Shown: piece by piece, positions 1-13,600 of the stretch
How positions within the stretch are numbered: the first letter of the stretch is position 1
Layout: every line of letters begins with the position of its first letter
Source of the DNA: Siphonodentalium dalli
Taxonomy: Eukaryota; Mollusca; Scaphopoda; Gadilida; Siphonodentaliidae
NCBI GenBank assembly: GCA_032622095.1
Contig: CP136063.1
Coordinates: 210,536,355 to 210,600,354, forward strand
Direction of reading: 5' to 3'
Length of the DNA stretch: 64,000 bases
Notes under the pieces: generated by a model
The model's database searches: none
What the model saw: the letters and a program-made list of their open reading frames with translations, nothing else
What the model was told of the DNA's origin: nothing
Translations under genes and position numbers: made by a program

Positions 1-3000
1 TATATGGTATCGATTCATGACATGAACTAGCAATAGGCCACATATATGGTATCGATTCAAGGCACGAACTAGCAATAGGCCACATATATGGTATCGATTC
101 ATGGCATGAACTAGCAGTATGCCACACATATGGTACCGATTCATGGCACGAACTAGCAGTAGGCCACATGTATGGTATCGATTCATGACATGAACTAGCA
201 ATAGGCCACATATATGGTATCGATTCATGACATGAACTAGCAGTAGGCCACATATATGGTATCGATTCATGGCATGAACTAGCAGTAGGCCACATATATG
301 GTATCGATTCATGGCATGAACTAGCAGTAGGCCACATATATGGTATCGATTCATGACATGAACTAGCAGTAGGTCACATATATGGTATCGATTCATGACA
401 CGAACTAGCAGTAGGCCACATATATGGTAGCGATTCATGGCACGAACTAGCAGTTGGCCACATATATGGTAGCGATTCATGGCATGAACTAGCAGTAGGC
501 CTCATATATGGTATCGATTCATGGCATGAACTAGCAGTAGGCCACATATATGGTATCGATTCATGACATGAACTAGCAGTAGGCCACATATATGGTATCG
601 ATTCATGACATGAACTAGCAGTAGGCCACATATATGGTATCGATTCATGACATGAACTAGCAGTAGGACACATATATGGTATCGATTCATGACATGAACT
701 AGCAGTAGGCCACATATATGGTATCGATTCATGACATGAACTAGCAGTAGGCCACATATATGGTATCGATTCATGGCATGAACTAGCAGTAGGCCACATA
801 TGTGGCATCGATTCATGACATGAACTAGCAGTAGGGCACATATATGGTATCGATTCATGACATGAACTAGCAGTAGGACACATATATGGTATCGATTCAT
901 GGCATGAACTAGCAGTAGGCCACATATATGGTATCGATTCATGGCATGAACTAGCAGTAGGCCACATATATGGTATCGATTCATGACATGAACTAGCAGT
1001 AGGTCACATATATGGTATCGATTCATGACATGAACTAGCAGTAGGCCACATATATGGTATCGATTCATGGCACGAACTAGCAGTTGGCCACATATATGGT
1101 AGCGATTCATGGCATGAACTAGCAGTAGGCCACATATATGGTATCGATTCATGGCATGAACTAGCAGTAGGCCACATATATGGTATCGATTCATGACATG
1201 AACTAGCAGTAGGCCACATATATGGTATCGATTCATGACATGAACTAGCAGTAGGCCACATATATGGTATCGATTCATGACATGAACTAGCAGTAGGCCA
1301 CATATATGGTAGCGATTCATGACATGAACTAGCAGTAGGCCACATATATGGTAGCGATTCATGGCATGAACTAGCAGTAGGACACATATATGGTAGCGAT
1401 TCATGACATGAACTAGCAGTAGGCCACATATATGGTATCGATTCATGACATGAACTAGCAGTAGGCAACATATATGGTATCGATTCATGACATGAACTAG
1501 CAGTAGGCCACATATATGGTATCGATTCATGACATGAACTAGCAGTAGGCCACATATATGGTATCGATTCATGACACGAACTAGCAGTAGGCCACATATA
1601 TGGTATCGATTCATGGAATGAACTAGCAGTATGCCACATATATGGTATCGATTCATGGCATGAACTAGCAGTATGCCACATATATGGTATCGATTCATGG
1701 CATGAACTAGCAGTATGCCACATATATGGTATCGATTCATGACATGAACTAGCAGTAGGCCACATATATGGTTTCGATTCATGACATGAACTAGCAGTAG
1801 GCCACATATATGGTATCGATTCATGGCATGAACTAGCAGTAGGCCACATATATGGTATCGATTCATGACATGAACTAGCAGTAGGACACATATATGGTAG
1901 CGATTCATGACATGAACTAGCAGTAGGACACATATATGGTATCGATTCATGGCATGAACTAGCAGTAGGCCACATATATGGTATCGATTCATGGCATGAA
2001 CTAGCAGTAGGCCACATATATGGTATCGATTCATGACATGAACTAGCAGTAGGTCACATATATGGTATCGATTCATGACATGAACTAGCAATAGGCCACA
2101 TATATGGTATCGATTCATGGCACGAACTAGCAATAGGCCACATATATGGTATCGATTCATGGCATGAACTAGCAGTATGCCACATATATGGTACCGATTC
2201 ATGGCACGAACTAGCAGTAGGCCACATGTATGGTATCGATTCATGACATGAACTAGCAATAGGCCACATATATGGTATCGATTCATGACATGAACTAGCA
2301 GTAGGCCACATATATGGTATCGATTCATGGCATGAACTAGCAGTAGGCCACATATATGGTATCGATTCATGGCATGAACTAGCAGTAGGCCACATATATG
2401 GTATCGATTCATGACATGAACTAGCAGTAGGTCACATATATGGTATCGATTCATGACACGAACGAGCAGTAGGCCACATATATGGTAGCGATTCATGGCA
2501 CGAACTAGCAGTTGGCCACATATATGGTAGCGATTCATGGCATGAACTAGCAGTAGGCCTCATATATGGTATCGATTCATGGCATGAACTAGCAGTAGGC
2601 CACATATATGGTATCGATTCATGACATGAACTAGCAATAGGCCACATATATGGTATCGATTCATGACATGAACTAGCAGTAGGCCACATATATGGTATCG
2701 ATTCATGACATGAACTAGCAGTAGGACACATATATGGTATCGATTCATGACATGAACTAGCAGTAGGCCACATATATGGTATCGATTCATGACATGAACT
2801 AGCAGTATGCCACATATGTGGCATCGATTCATGACATGAACTAGCAGTAGGGCACATATATGGTATCGATTCATGACATGAACTAGCAGTAGGACACATA
2901 TATGGTATCGATTCATGGCATGAACTAGCAGTAGGCCACATATATGGTATCGATTCATGGCATGAACTAGCAGTAGGCCACATATATGGTATCGATTCAT

Positions 3001-6000
3001 GACATGAACTAGCAGTAGGTCACATATATGGTATCGATTCATGACATGAACTAGCAGTAGGCCACATATATGGTATCGATTCATGGCACGAACTAGCAGT
3101 TGGCCACATATATGGTAGCGATTCATGGCATGAACTAGCAGTAGTCCACATATATGGTATCGATTCATGGCATGAACTAGCAGTAGGCCACATATATGTT
3201 ATCAATTCATGACATGAACTAGCAGTAGGCCACATATATGGTATCGATTCATGACATGAACTAGCAGTAGGCCACATATATGGTATCGATTCATGACATG
3301 AACTAGCAGTAGGCCACATATATGGTAGCGATTCATGACATGAACTAGCAGTAGGCCACATATATGGTAGCGATTCATGGCATGAACTAGAAGTAGGACA
3401 CATATATGGTAGCGATTCATGACATGAACTAGCAGTAGGCCACATATATGGTATCGATTCATGACATGAACTAGCAGTAGGCAACATATATGGTATCGAT
3501 TCATGACATGAACTAGCAGTAGGCCACATATATGGTATCGATTCATGACATGAACTAGCAGTAGGCCACATATATGGTATCGATTCATGACACGAACTAG
3601 CAGTAGGCCACATATATGGTATCGATTCATGGAATGAACTAGCAGTATGCCACATATATGGTATCGATTCATGGCATGAACTAGCAGTATGCCACATATA
3701 TGGTATCGATTCATGGCATGAACTAGCAGTATGCCACATATATGGTATCGATTCATGACATGAACTAGCAGTAGGCCACATATATGGTTTCGATTCATGA
3801 CATGAACTAGCAGTAGGCCACATATATGGTATCGATTCATGGCATGAACTAGCAGTAGGCCACATATATGGTATCGATTCATGACATGAACTAGCAGTAG
3901 GACACATATATGGTAGCGATTCATGACATGAACTAGCAGTAGGACACATATATGGTATCGATTCATGGCATGAACTAGCAGTAGGCCACATATATGGTAT
4001 CGATTCATGGCATGAACTAGCAGTAGGCCACATAAATGGTATCGATTCATGACATGAACTAGCAGTAGGCCACATATATGGTATCGATTCATGACATGAA
4101 CTAGCAGTAGGTCACATATATGGTATCGATTCATGACACGAACGAGCAGTAGGCCACATATATGGTAGCGATTCATGGCACGAACTAGCAGTTGGCCACA
4201 TATATGGTAGCGATTCATGGCATGAACTAGCAGTAGGCCTCATATATGGTATCGATTCATGGCATGAACTAGCAGTAGGCCACATATATGGTATCGATTC
4301 ATGACATGAACTAGCAGTAGGCCACATATATGGTATCGATTCATGACATGAACTAGCAGTAGGCCACATATATGGTATCGATTCATGACATGAACTAGCA
4401 GTAGGACACATATATGGTATCGATTCATGACATGAACTAGCAGTAGGCCACATATATGGTATCGATTCATGACATGAACTAGCAGTATGTCACATATATG
4501 GTATCGATTCATGGCATGAACTAGCAGTATGCCACATATATGGTATCGATTCATGACATGAACTAGCAGTAGGCCACATATATGGTTTCGATTCATGACA
4601 TGAACTAGCAGTAGGCCACATATATGGTATCGATTCATGGCATGAACTAGCAGTAGGCCACATATATGGTATCGATTCATGACATGAACTAGCAGTAGGA
4701 CACATATATGGTAGCGATTCATGACATGAACTAGCAGTAGGACACATATATGGTATCGATTCATGGCATGAACTAGCAGTAGGCCACATATATGGTATCG
4801 ATTCATGGCATGAACTAGCAGTAGGCCACATATATGGTATCGATTCATGACATGAACTAGCAGTAGGTCACATATATGGTATCGATTCATGACATGAACT
4901 AGCAATAGGCCACATATATGGTATCGATTCATGGCACGAACTAGCAATAGGCCACATATATGGTATCGATTCATGGCATGAACTAGCAGTATGCCACATA
5001 TATGGTACCGATTCATGGCACGAACTAGCAGTAGGCCACATGTATGGTATCGATTCATGACATGAACTAGCAATAGGCCACATATATGGTATCGATTCAT
5101 GACATGAACTAGCAGTAGGCCACATATATGGTATCGATTCATGGCATGAACTAGCAGTAGGCCACATATATGGTATCGATTCATGGCATGAACTAGCAGT
5201 AGGCCACATATATGGTATCGATTCATGACATGAACTAGCAGTAGGTCACATATATGGTATCGATTCATGACACGAACGAGCAGTAGGCCACATATATGGT
5301 AGCGATTCATGGCACGAACTAGCAGTTGGCCACATATATGGTAGCGATTCATGGCATGAACTAGCAGTAGGCCTCATATATGGTATCGATTCATGGCATG
5401 AACTAGCAGTAGGCCACATATATGGTATCGATTCATGACATGAACTAGCAATAGGCCACATATATGGTATCGATTCATGACATGAACTAGCAGTAGGCCA
5501 CATATATGGTATCGATTCATGACATGAACTAGCAGTAGGACACATATATGGTATCGATTCATGACATGAACTAGCAGTAGGCCACATATATGGTATCGAT
5601 TCATGACATGAACTAGCAGTATGCCACATATGTGGCATCGATTCATGACATGAACTAGCAGTAGGGCACATATATGGTATCGATTCATGACATGAACTAG
5701 CAGTAGGACACATATATGGTATCGATTCATGGCATGAACTAGCAGTAGGCCACATATATGGTATCGATTCATGGCATGAACTAGCAGTAGGCCACATATA
5801 TGGTATCGATTCATGACATGAACTAGCAGTAGGTCACATATATGGTATCGATTCATGACATGAACTAGCAGTAGGCCACATATATGGTATCGATTCATGG
5901 CACGAACTAGCAGTTGGCCACATATATGGTAGCGATTCATGGCATGAACTAGCAGTAGTCCACATATATGGTATCGATTCATGGCATGAACTAGCAGTAG

Positions 6001-9000
6001 GCCACATATATGTTATCAATTCATGACATGAACTAGCAGTAGGCCACATATATGGTATCGATTCATGACATGAACTAGCAGTAGGCCACATATATGGTAT
6101 CGATTCATGACATGAACTAGCAGTAGGCCACATATATGGTAGCGATTCATGACATGAACTAGCAGTAGGCCACATATATGGTAGCGATTCATGGCATGAA
6201 CTAGAAGTAGGACACATATATGGTAGCGATTCATGACATGAACTAGCAGTAGGCCACATATATGGTATCGATTCATGACATGAACTAGCAGTAGGCAACA
6301 TATATGGTATCGATTCATGACATGAACTAGCAGTAGGCCACATATATGGTATCGATTCATGACATGAACTAGCAGTAGGCCACATATATGGTATCGATTC
6401 ATGACACGAACTAGCAGTAGGCCACATATATGGTATCGATTCATGGAATGAACTAGCAGTATGCCACATATATGGTATCGATTCATGGCATGAACTAGCA
6501 GTATGCCACATATATGGTATCGATTCATGGCATGAACTAGCAGTATGCCACATATATGGTATCGATTCATGACATGAACTAGCAGTAGGCCACATATATG
6601 GTTTCGATTCATGACATGAACTAGCAGTAGGCCACATATATGGTATCGATTCATGGCATGAACTAGCAGTAGGCCACATATATGGTATCGATTCATGACA
6701 TGAACTAGCAGTAGGACACATATATGGTAGCGATTCATGACATGAACTAGCAGTAGGACACATATATGGTATCGATTCATGGCATGAACTAGCAGTAGGC
6801 CACATATATGGTATCGATTCATGGCATGAACTAGCAGTAGGCCACATATATGGTATCGATTCATGACATGAACTAGCAGTAGGCCACATATATGGTATCG
6901 ATTCATGACATGAACTAGCAGTAGGTCACATATATGGTATCGATTCATGACACGAACGAGCAGTAGGCCACATATATGGTAGCGATTCATGGCACGAACT
7001 AGCAGTTGGCCACATATATGGTAGCGATTCATGGCATGAACTAGCAGTAGGCCTCATATATGGTATCGATTCATGGCATGAACTAGCAGTAGGCCACATA
7101 TATGGTATCGATTCATGACATGAACTAGCAGTAGGCCACATATATGGTATCGATTCATGACATGAACTAGCAGTAGGCCACATATATGGTATCGATTCAT
7201 GACATGAACTAGCAGTAGGACACATATATGGTATCGATTCATGACATGAACTAGCAGTAGGCCACATATATGGTATCGATTCATGACATGAACTAGCAGT
7301 ATGCCACATATATGGTATCGATTCATGACATGAACTAGCAGTATGCCACATATATGGTATCGATTCATGGCATGAACTAGCAGTATGCCACATATATGGT
7401 ATCGATTCATGACATGAACTAGCAGTAGGACACATATATGGTATCGATTCATGACATGAACTAGCAGTATGCCACATATATGGTATCGATGCATGACATG
7501 AACAAGCAGTAGGCCACATATATGGTATCGATTCATGGCATGAACTAGCAGTATGCCACATATATGGTATCGATTCATGACACGAACTAGCAGTAGGCCA
7601 CATATATGGTATCGATTCATGGCATGAACTAGCAGTATGCCACATATATGGTATCGATTCATGGCATGAACTAGCAGTATGCCACATATATGGTATCGAT
7701 TCATGACATGAACTAGCAGTAGGCCACATATATGGTATCGATTCATGACATGAACTAGCAGTAGGCCACATATATGGTATCGATTCATGACATGAACTAG
7801 CAGTAGGCCACATATATGGTATCGATTCATGACATGAACTAGCAGTAGGCCACATATATGGTATCGATTCATGACATGAACTAGCAGTAGGCCACATATA
7901 TGGTATCGATTCATGGCATGAACTAGCAGTAGGCCACATATGTGGCATCGATTCATGATATGAACTAGCAGTAGGGCACATATATGGTATCGATTCATGA
8001 CATGAACTAGCAGTAGGACACATATATGGTATCGATTCATGGCATGAACTAGCAGTAGGCCACATATATGGTATCGATTCATGGCATGAACTAGCAGTAG
8101 GCCACATATATGGTATCGATTCATGACATGAACTAGCAGTAGGTCACATATATGGTATCGATTCATGACATGAACTAGCAGTAGGCCACATATATGGTAG
8201 CGATTCATGGCACGAACTAGCAGTTGGCCACATATATGGTAGCGATTCATGGCATGAACTAGCAGTAGGCCACATATATGGTATCGATTCATGGCATGAA
8301 CTAGCAGTAGGCCACATATATGGTATCGATTCATGACATGAACTAGCAGTAGGCCACATATATGGTATCGATTCATGACATGAACTAGCAGTAGGCCACA
8401 TATATGGTATCGATTCATGACATGAACTAGCAGTAGGCCACATATATGGTAGCGATTCATGACATGAACTAGCAGTAGGCCACATATATGGTAGCGATTC
8501 ATGGCATGAACTAGCAGTAGGACACATATATGATAGCGATTCATGACATGAACTAGCAGTAGGCCACATATATGGTATCGATTCATGACATGAACTAGCA
8601 GTAGGCAACATATATGGTATCGATTCATGACATGAACTAGCAGTAGGCCACATATATGGTATCGATTCATGACATGAACTAGCAGTAGGCCACATATATG
8701 GTATCGATTCATGGCATGAACTAGCAGTATGCCCCAACTATGGTATCGATTCATGACATGAACTAGCAGTAGGACACATATATGGTATCGATTCATGACA
8801 TGAACTAGCAGTAGGACACATATATGGTATCGATTCATGACATGAACTAGCAGTATGCCACATATATGGTATCGATTCATGACATGAACTAGCAGTAGGC
8901 CACATATATGGTATCGATTCATGGCACGAACTAGCAGTATGCCACATATATGGTATCGATTCATGACATGAACTAGCAGTAGGCCACATATATGGTATCG

Positions 9001-9186
9001 ATTCATGGCATGAACTAGCAGTATGCAACATATATGGTATCGATTCATGGCATGATCTAGCAGTATGCCGCATATATGGTATCGATTCATGACATAAACT
9101 AGCAGTAGGCCACAGATATGGTATCGATTCATGGCATAAACTAGCAGTAGGACACATATATGGTATCGATTCATGACACGAACTAG
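1..9186. repeat. 42-bp satellite array (left block)
   Basis: About 218 head-to-tail copies of a 42-bp unit containing TATATGGTATCGATTCATG, AACTAGCAG and GGCCACA. Variation is limited to a few positions: GACATG/GGCATG/GGCACG, TATCG/TAGCG, GTAGG/GTATG, and GCCACA/GACACA/GTCACA. Variants recur in blocks: the rare variant GTTATCAATT at 3198 recurs at 6012, exactly 2814 bp (67 units) later, and whole blocks starting at 2432, 3020 and 4112 recur at 5246, 5834 and 6926. This is a higher-order repeat. Because 42 is a multiple of three, two reverse frames lack stops for long stretches, but the peptides simply repeat and are not genes. The array runs off the left edge of the window and is cut at 9186 by an inserted element; it continues at 36434. 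Confidence 0.98.
9184..9186. other. TAG target-site duplication, left copy
   Basis: The satellite reads AACTAGCAG. On the left it runs AACTAG into the element, and on the right (36434) it resumes with TAGCAG, so TAG is present on both sides of the foldback element. The intact satellite has it once. A 3-bp duplication is short, but the match to the known empty sequence is exact. Confidence 0.7.
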
Positions 9187-10147
9187 TAGTGGGGGGGGGG
9201 GATAGTTGCAAAATCGTTCACTTTGTGATAGAAGCGCCAAACTTTCAGAGTTTGTTAAGTGGTTGGTGAGTATCACTAAACTGGCTGGTTCCAGATTTTG
9301 GAGGTTACCTTGAACTTCAATTTCACCTTGACCTTTTTGAAAATCTCAGTTTTTGGGTTGGGTGGTTTATGCCATCCTTTTCTTGTGAAAATCGCATCTT
9401 CTCACAGTTTTCTCAATACAATTATAATTGGGAGCTGACCACGGTTAATTTGGGCCAAAACATATCTAAATTTTCACAAGATGGCCGCCAATATGGCCGC
9501 CGGAAGTTGAAAATATGACATTTTTTCACAAATATCTTCTAGTTCAATTCATTCTGTTTGGAACTGGTTGAGTAATTCGACTTTATTTTATGTTTTGTAT
9601 ATTAACCGATCATTGGAGCAATTAAATATGCAATTATTGTGGTCTTAGTCCCTTCCGATCCCTCAAAACTTCGATTTTACAGGATGCCGTATAAAAGTTC
9701 ACAAAAAATCACAATTGGGATTCTAGTCATATTTCAACAAGAAATGAACATAACTTTGTAATGTAAGTGAGGCATATCATTACCTATGAATATTCCAAAT
9801 CACTGGAACCAAAATTCTTACTTTGGCTCAAAATGGCTGCCAATATGGCCGCCGAAATATGGAAAATGGTAAATATTACACCAGCGTATCCTGCAATCGT
9901 TTGCAAGTTGTGGTTGATGTATAACATTGGCAATTCTGCATTCTATACATTGAATACTAACATGTTTGATGCACCATGGTTAATGTTACTATTGTCACCA
10001 CTGACATCGTAAAACATATTGTACTTTTCTCTTAAAAACTTGACATAAATATTGGCAAAAATTCACTTTTCAGGTTTGGACCATTTTTTCAGGTAAAATG
10101 TAACTATCTTTGGATTGAAAGGTGTTTATTGTTTTGGTCTATCTTAA
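9187..10147. repeat. Left outer arm of foldback A
   Basis: This ~960-bp arm pairs in inverse orientation with 35454-36433. It contains paired 'GGCCGCC' boxes near 9483 and 9846 and a long conserved stretch around 9580-10140 that also occurs at 54747-55300 and 58890-59560 in the second foldback. Short open frames here (for example 9767-10012) recur in every copy only because the DNA is repeated. The arm ends at a TTAA where the 21-kb element is inserted. Confidence 0.9.
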
Positions 10148-10161
10148 AAGGGAACTGTTAA
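10148..10161 (+). repeat. Left terminal inverted repeat of the TTAA element
   Basis: AAGGGAACTGTTAA, paired with 31370-31383. Further in, CCGTGACGTCAAAG at about 10349 also has an inverted partner near 31187, so similarity extends to subterminal sequence. Confidence 0.85.
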
Positions 10162-10351
10162 TAAACATAATTGTTCAGCAAAATGAACTATACCAGTGTC
10201 ATTACATAGAATTAAGGTCACTAAAAACGAATCTTATTCGAAAACACCAACTCATAGCGTCAAAATCGTGTTTTTAAAGCAGTTTTGACGTCGAAAATTT
10301 GCATCCCAAAAGCAAAAAGCCACTAGCGACATTTATGTGCACCAAGAACCG

Positions 10352-10359
10352 TGACGTCA
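10352..10359. promoter_or_regulatory. CRE-like TGACGTCA site upstream of the transposase gene
   Basis: A perfect palindromic TGACGTCA lies 116 bp before the transposase ATG (10475). An identical site stands 40 bp before the ballast-gene ATG near the other end. TGACGTCA is the established CREB/ATF consensus; that it drives transcription here is inference from its mirrored position. Confidence 0.45.
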
Positions 10360-10474
10360 AAGTCGGAACGCAACTTTTTTGACGCGCGGATTTTGACTTT
10401 GTTTACATTTTCGCGCTTGACTGATCTGTCATTTTTTTCGATTTGACATTTACTTTATTTTTGCGTTTGGCGTG

Positions 10475-10689
10475 ATGGTTGCTCGTTGTGTGGCACAAGG
10501 CTGCAGCCATACGGGCGGCCAGCTGTTTAAGTGGCCTAATGATAACCTGATGGCGAAGAAATGGACGGCTTTCGTGAAGAACAGAAGAAAAAACTTTGTG
10601 GCATCACCATGGAGTCAGCTATGCTACAGCCATTTTGAAGCTGTCTGTTTCAAAAATTTAATGAAATTTGAAATGGGGTTTTCTAAGAT
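10475..10689 (+). CDS. Transposase exon 1: THAP zinc-finger DNA-binding domain
   Basis: Encodes MVARCVAQGC...FKWP...W30...LCYSHF: the C2CH ligands and invariant W, F and P positions of a THAP domain, which binds transposon ends in P-element and Kolobok-type transposases. The donor is AAGAT|GTAAGT. The split codon joins exon 2 to give LYKYEDSVPTI, the usual THAP C-terminal P-containing motif, which confirms the junction. Confidence 0.9.
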
Positions 10690-13600
10690 GTAAGTCAGAG
10701 CAAACCAATACTAGTACTACTGTAGTGGTTACATTTATATGATATATATAAGGCAAAAAAAAAACCTGTGTTTAGGGTTACAACTTCCATGGTAAAAAAT
10801 AATTATGGTAGGTGTAGCCTGTAGGTAGGAAAGAATTCTTTTTTTATTCAAAATTCCATTTGGTTATAGACAATTTAATATAGAAAGCTTCACAATTCAG
10901 ATTAATTGAAAGGTTCAATACTAAATATTGTTATCTTGAATTAGTCAGAGCACTAGACTAATAAAACTTCTAAATCTTTTTAATAGGAGAATTTCGAAAA
11001 TAGGTAAGATACCTTTCGATGCCCTTCACAGTGAGCAAAAAAATATGTGTCTACAGTCCAATAAAAGGTTTTTGGTAGGCACCCTTTTCTAGGGTAGGGA
11101 AACACTAAACACAGGCATTTTTTGTTGTTGGCCTAATTAAATTAGTGTGTGCATACTACAGGTAGGCATATAGCCTGTACATTGGTAACCACGTAGGCCT
11201 ACGTCTGACACCCATTCCCATTTACCTGTCGGGGCTCAGGGTTTTAACCCACTACGTCTTACATTGATATACTATATATGAGTACTACTAGTAGTATAGC
11301 CTATAAATTATAATAATAATGAAGATATGGCTATTTTATAGTATATAGGTGGTATATCGACAGCTAAATAGTATTCAATTTATATATTAAGTAATAAAGT
11401 AATTGTTAAATAATGATGCCAAAAAACTCAGTTGTTGGACACATGCAATCACCGAATTTATATAATAAAAAAAAATCACGAAAGTTAACTGTTGCAAAAA
11501 ACATTTCTAGTAAGTAAGCCAAAATCAAATTGATACTGCATGTATCTATGTCACATGTATGTGTTTGTTTCGGTCTTGAGAAGTTCAACAACCGTGTTAA
11601 ACAGTCTAAATAAAGAATATGAATGAAAAAATGTGACTCACCAGTCTTCAACTTGGCCGACTTATGTGCCTATACTAGTACAGTAGTGAATCGAGCTGAC
11701 GTCAAATGCGGGAGAATATTGACATTTTGTTAGCATTCCTGATTTCAATTCATCAAATAGTTATATCCATAATCGCACGTGTCTCACAATTTAACTTCAA
11801 ATTCCAAATCACAACACAAGAGAATCCGGGATTGGCGAGAAGCACGTGCTAAATATTGCCTACACAACAGGCCTAAGATAAATCCAGAATAATTAATCCG
11901 ATAAAACACAACAAATCATATGAAACTCGCGTATTGTACACGTTCCTGGTGACAAAGTATAGATATCCAACAAGTGTAACTCCAAATTTGAACACAATTC
12001 ACCCAAACAATTCACATAAAACAGAACGAGCATGATGTGCACAACTTCGAATTGATGCACAAGTGAAACTAACGCGATCGACTATTGAACAGGTGCTCGT
12101 ATTATTGCGCGTGACGACATGACTCGATTTTCAGAATTTCATCAAAAAGTCCCTGATTTATTTATCAATTCGGAATAACATCCGTTCTCTCGTACACAAC
12201 ACATCATGACATGATATCAGCACCACAATTTAATACATGCATATGTTGCAATCGAACACATAAACATGCGATATATTGCGGACAGCGCATTGTGAACTTG
12301 AAGGGAGTAAACTGGTCCTAATCGAAGTATCCCGTGGGCGCCCACAATACGCCTTATATGGAGATACAGTCCGTGTCAACACTAGTTGTCCCCCTATTAC
12401 AAGATATGGCAAAACTAGATTTCACAAGGGAAGAAAGATTATATAAGTACATTGGAACACATGTAAAGCATCTTCCCTTTGTCATAAATACACATATTAT
12501 ATATATGGACCTATAATTTATCAAACAAATTTATCAATGTAGTTTTGTGTTGGCCACACGGGTGGACATGATCACAATGATCCATGGAATATATATCAGT
12601 TCCATTGCTATTAGTATATAATGGAATTAATGCGTTTTGACAATCGGAACTAAATTAAAGATTTGCATAGTGTATTATTGGAAGCACAAAAAACATATCT
12701 ATGACAGTCTATGGTCCAATAAAATGAAGCCATTTGATCTTAATTAGCAGAGCAGACTCCGAAGTTCGGTAAATGTCGTTGGCAGGAAAATATGACAAAT
12801 GTACCCAGTTTAATCAATTGCGGATACTGATATATAAGAGGGTATCACCCCCCCACCCCCTTCGGTACGCGGGATTCAGGGTGTTTTGAAGCCGTACGCG
12901 GGATTCATACCCCCGAATTAACTGGTATTCAGGTTCAACAAAAACATCTTGGACGCAGGTTTTGATGGCGCAAAATAATATTTTGTGCTAGTTATCTGTA
13001 TGAATGGGTGGGTAGAATAGCTTATTGGGCATATTCGACCACCATGCCATCATAAAGTATCATTAATCGTATCGTAACGGCCTCATAACGCCCATAACGC
13101 GATATTTTGTTTGGGAACAGGTGGGGTAAGAAATGCTGGCAAGCGCCTAGGAAACAAAATGCTGTCCATTTTTTTTCTGGAGCCTAGGATACAGAATTAT
13201 GTCCAATTTTTTTTGGGGGGGGGGGGGGGTGAATTTTTTTTCTGGTGAATCGGGTGGGGCAAAATATCCTGGGAAGCGGAGTGCTGTAAAAAAAAATTAG
13301 GTGTGGGGAAGGGTTGAATAAATTTTAAAGGAATGGGTGGGGCAAGATATCCTGGCAAGCGCCTAGGAAACAGAATTCTGTCCAATTTTGTTCTGGGGGG
13401 GGGGGGTGATTTTGTTTGGGAACTGGTGGGGCAAGATATCCTGGCAAGCGCCTAGGAAACAAAATGCTGTCCAATTTTTTTCTGGGGCCTATATAGGATA
13501 CATAATTGTGTCCAATGTTTCTGGGGGGAGGGGGGGGGTTTGTTTGGGAACGGTGGGGCAACAAGATATCCTGGCAAGCGCATAGAAACTAAATGCTGTC

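Noticed and set aside
1-9186. CRISPR-like array
   Set aside because: There are no unique spacers: the whole 42-bp unit repeats, in a clearly eukaryotic context.
374-9276. Very long reverse open frames in the satellite (up to 740 codons)
   Set aside because: They encode nothing but a 14-residue repeat in two overlapping frames; this follows from a 42-bp unit lacking stops in those frames.
9767-10012. Open frame MRHIITYEYS... and its counterparts at 58985-59269 and 35478-35780
   Set aside because: They lie in the foldback arms and recur, with stops and frame changes, wherever the arm is repeated; no protein family is evident.
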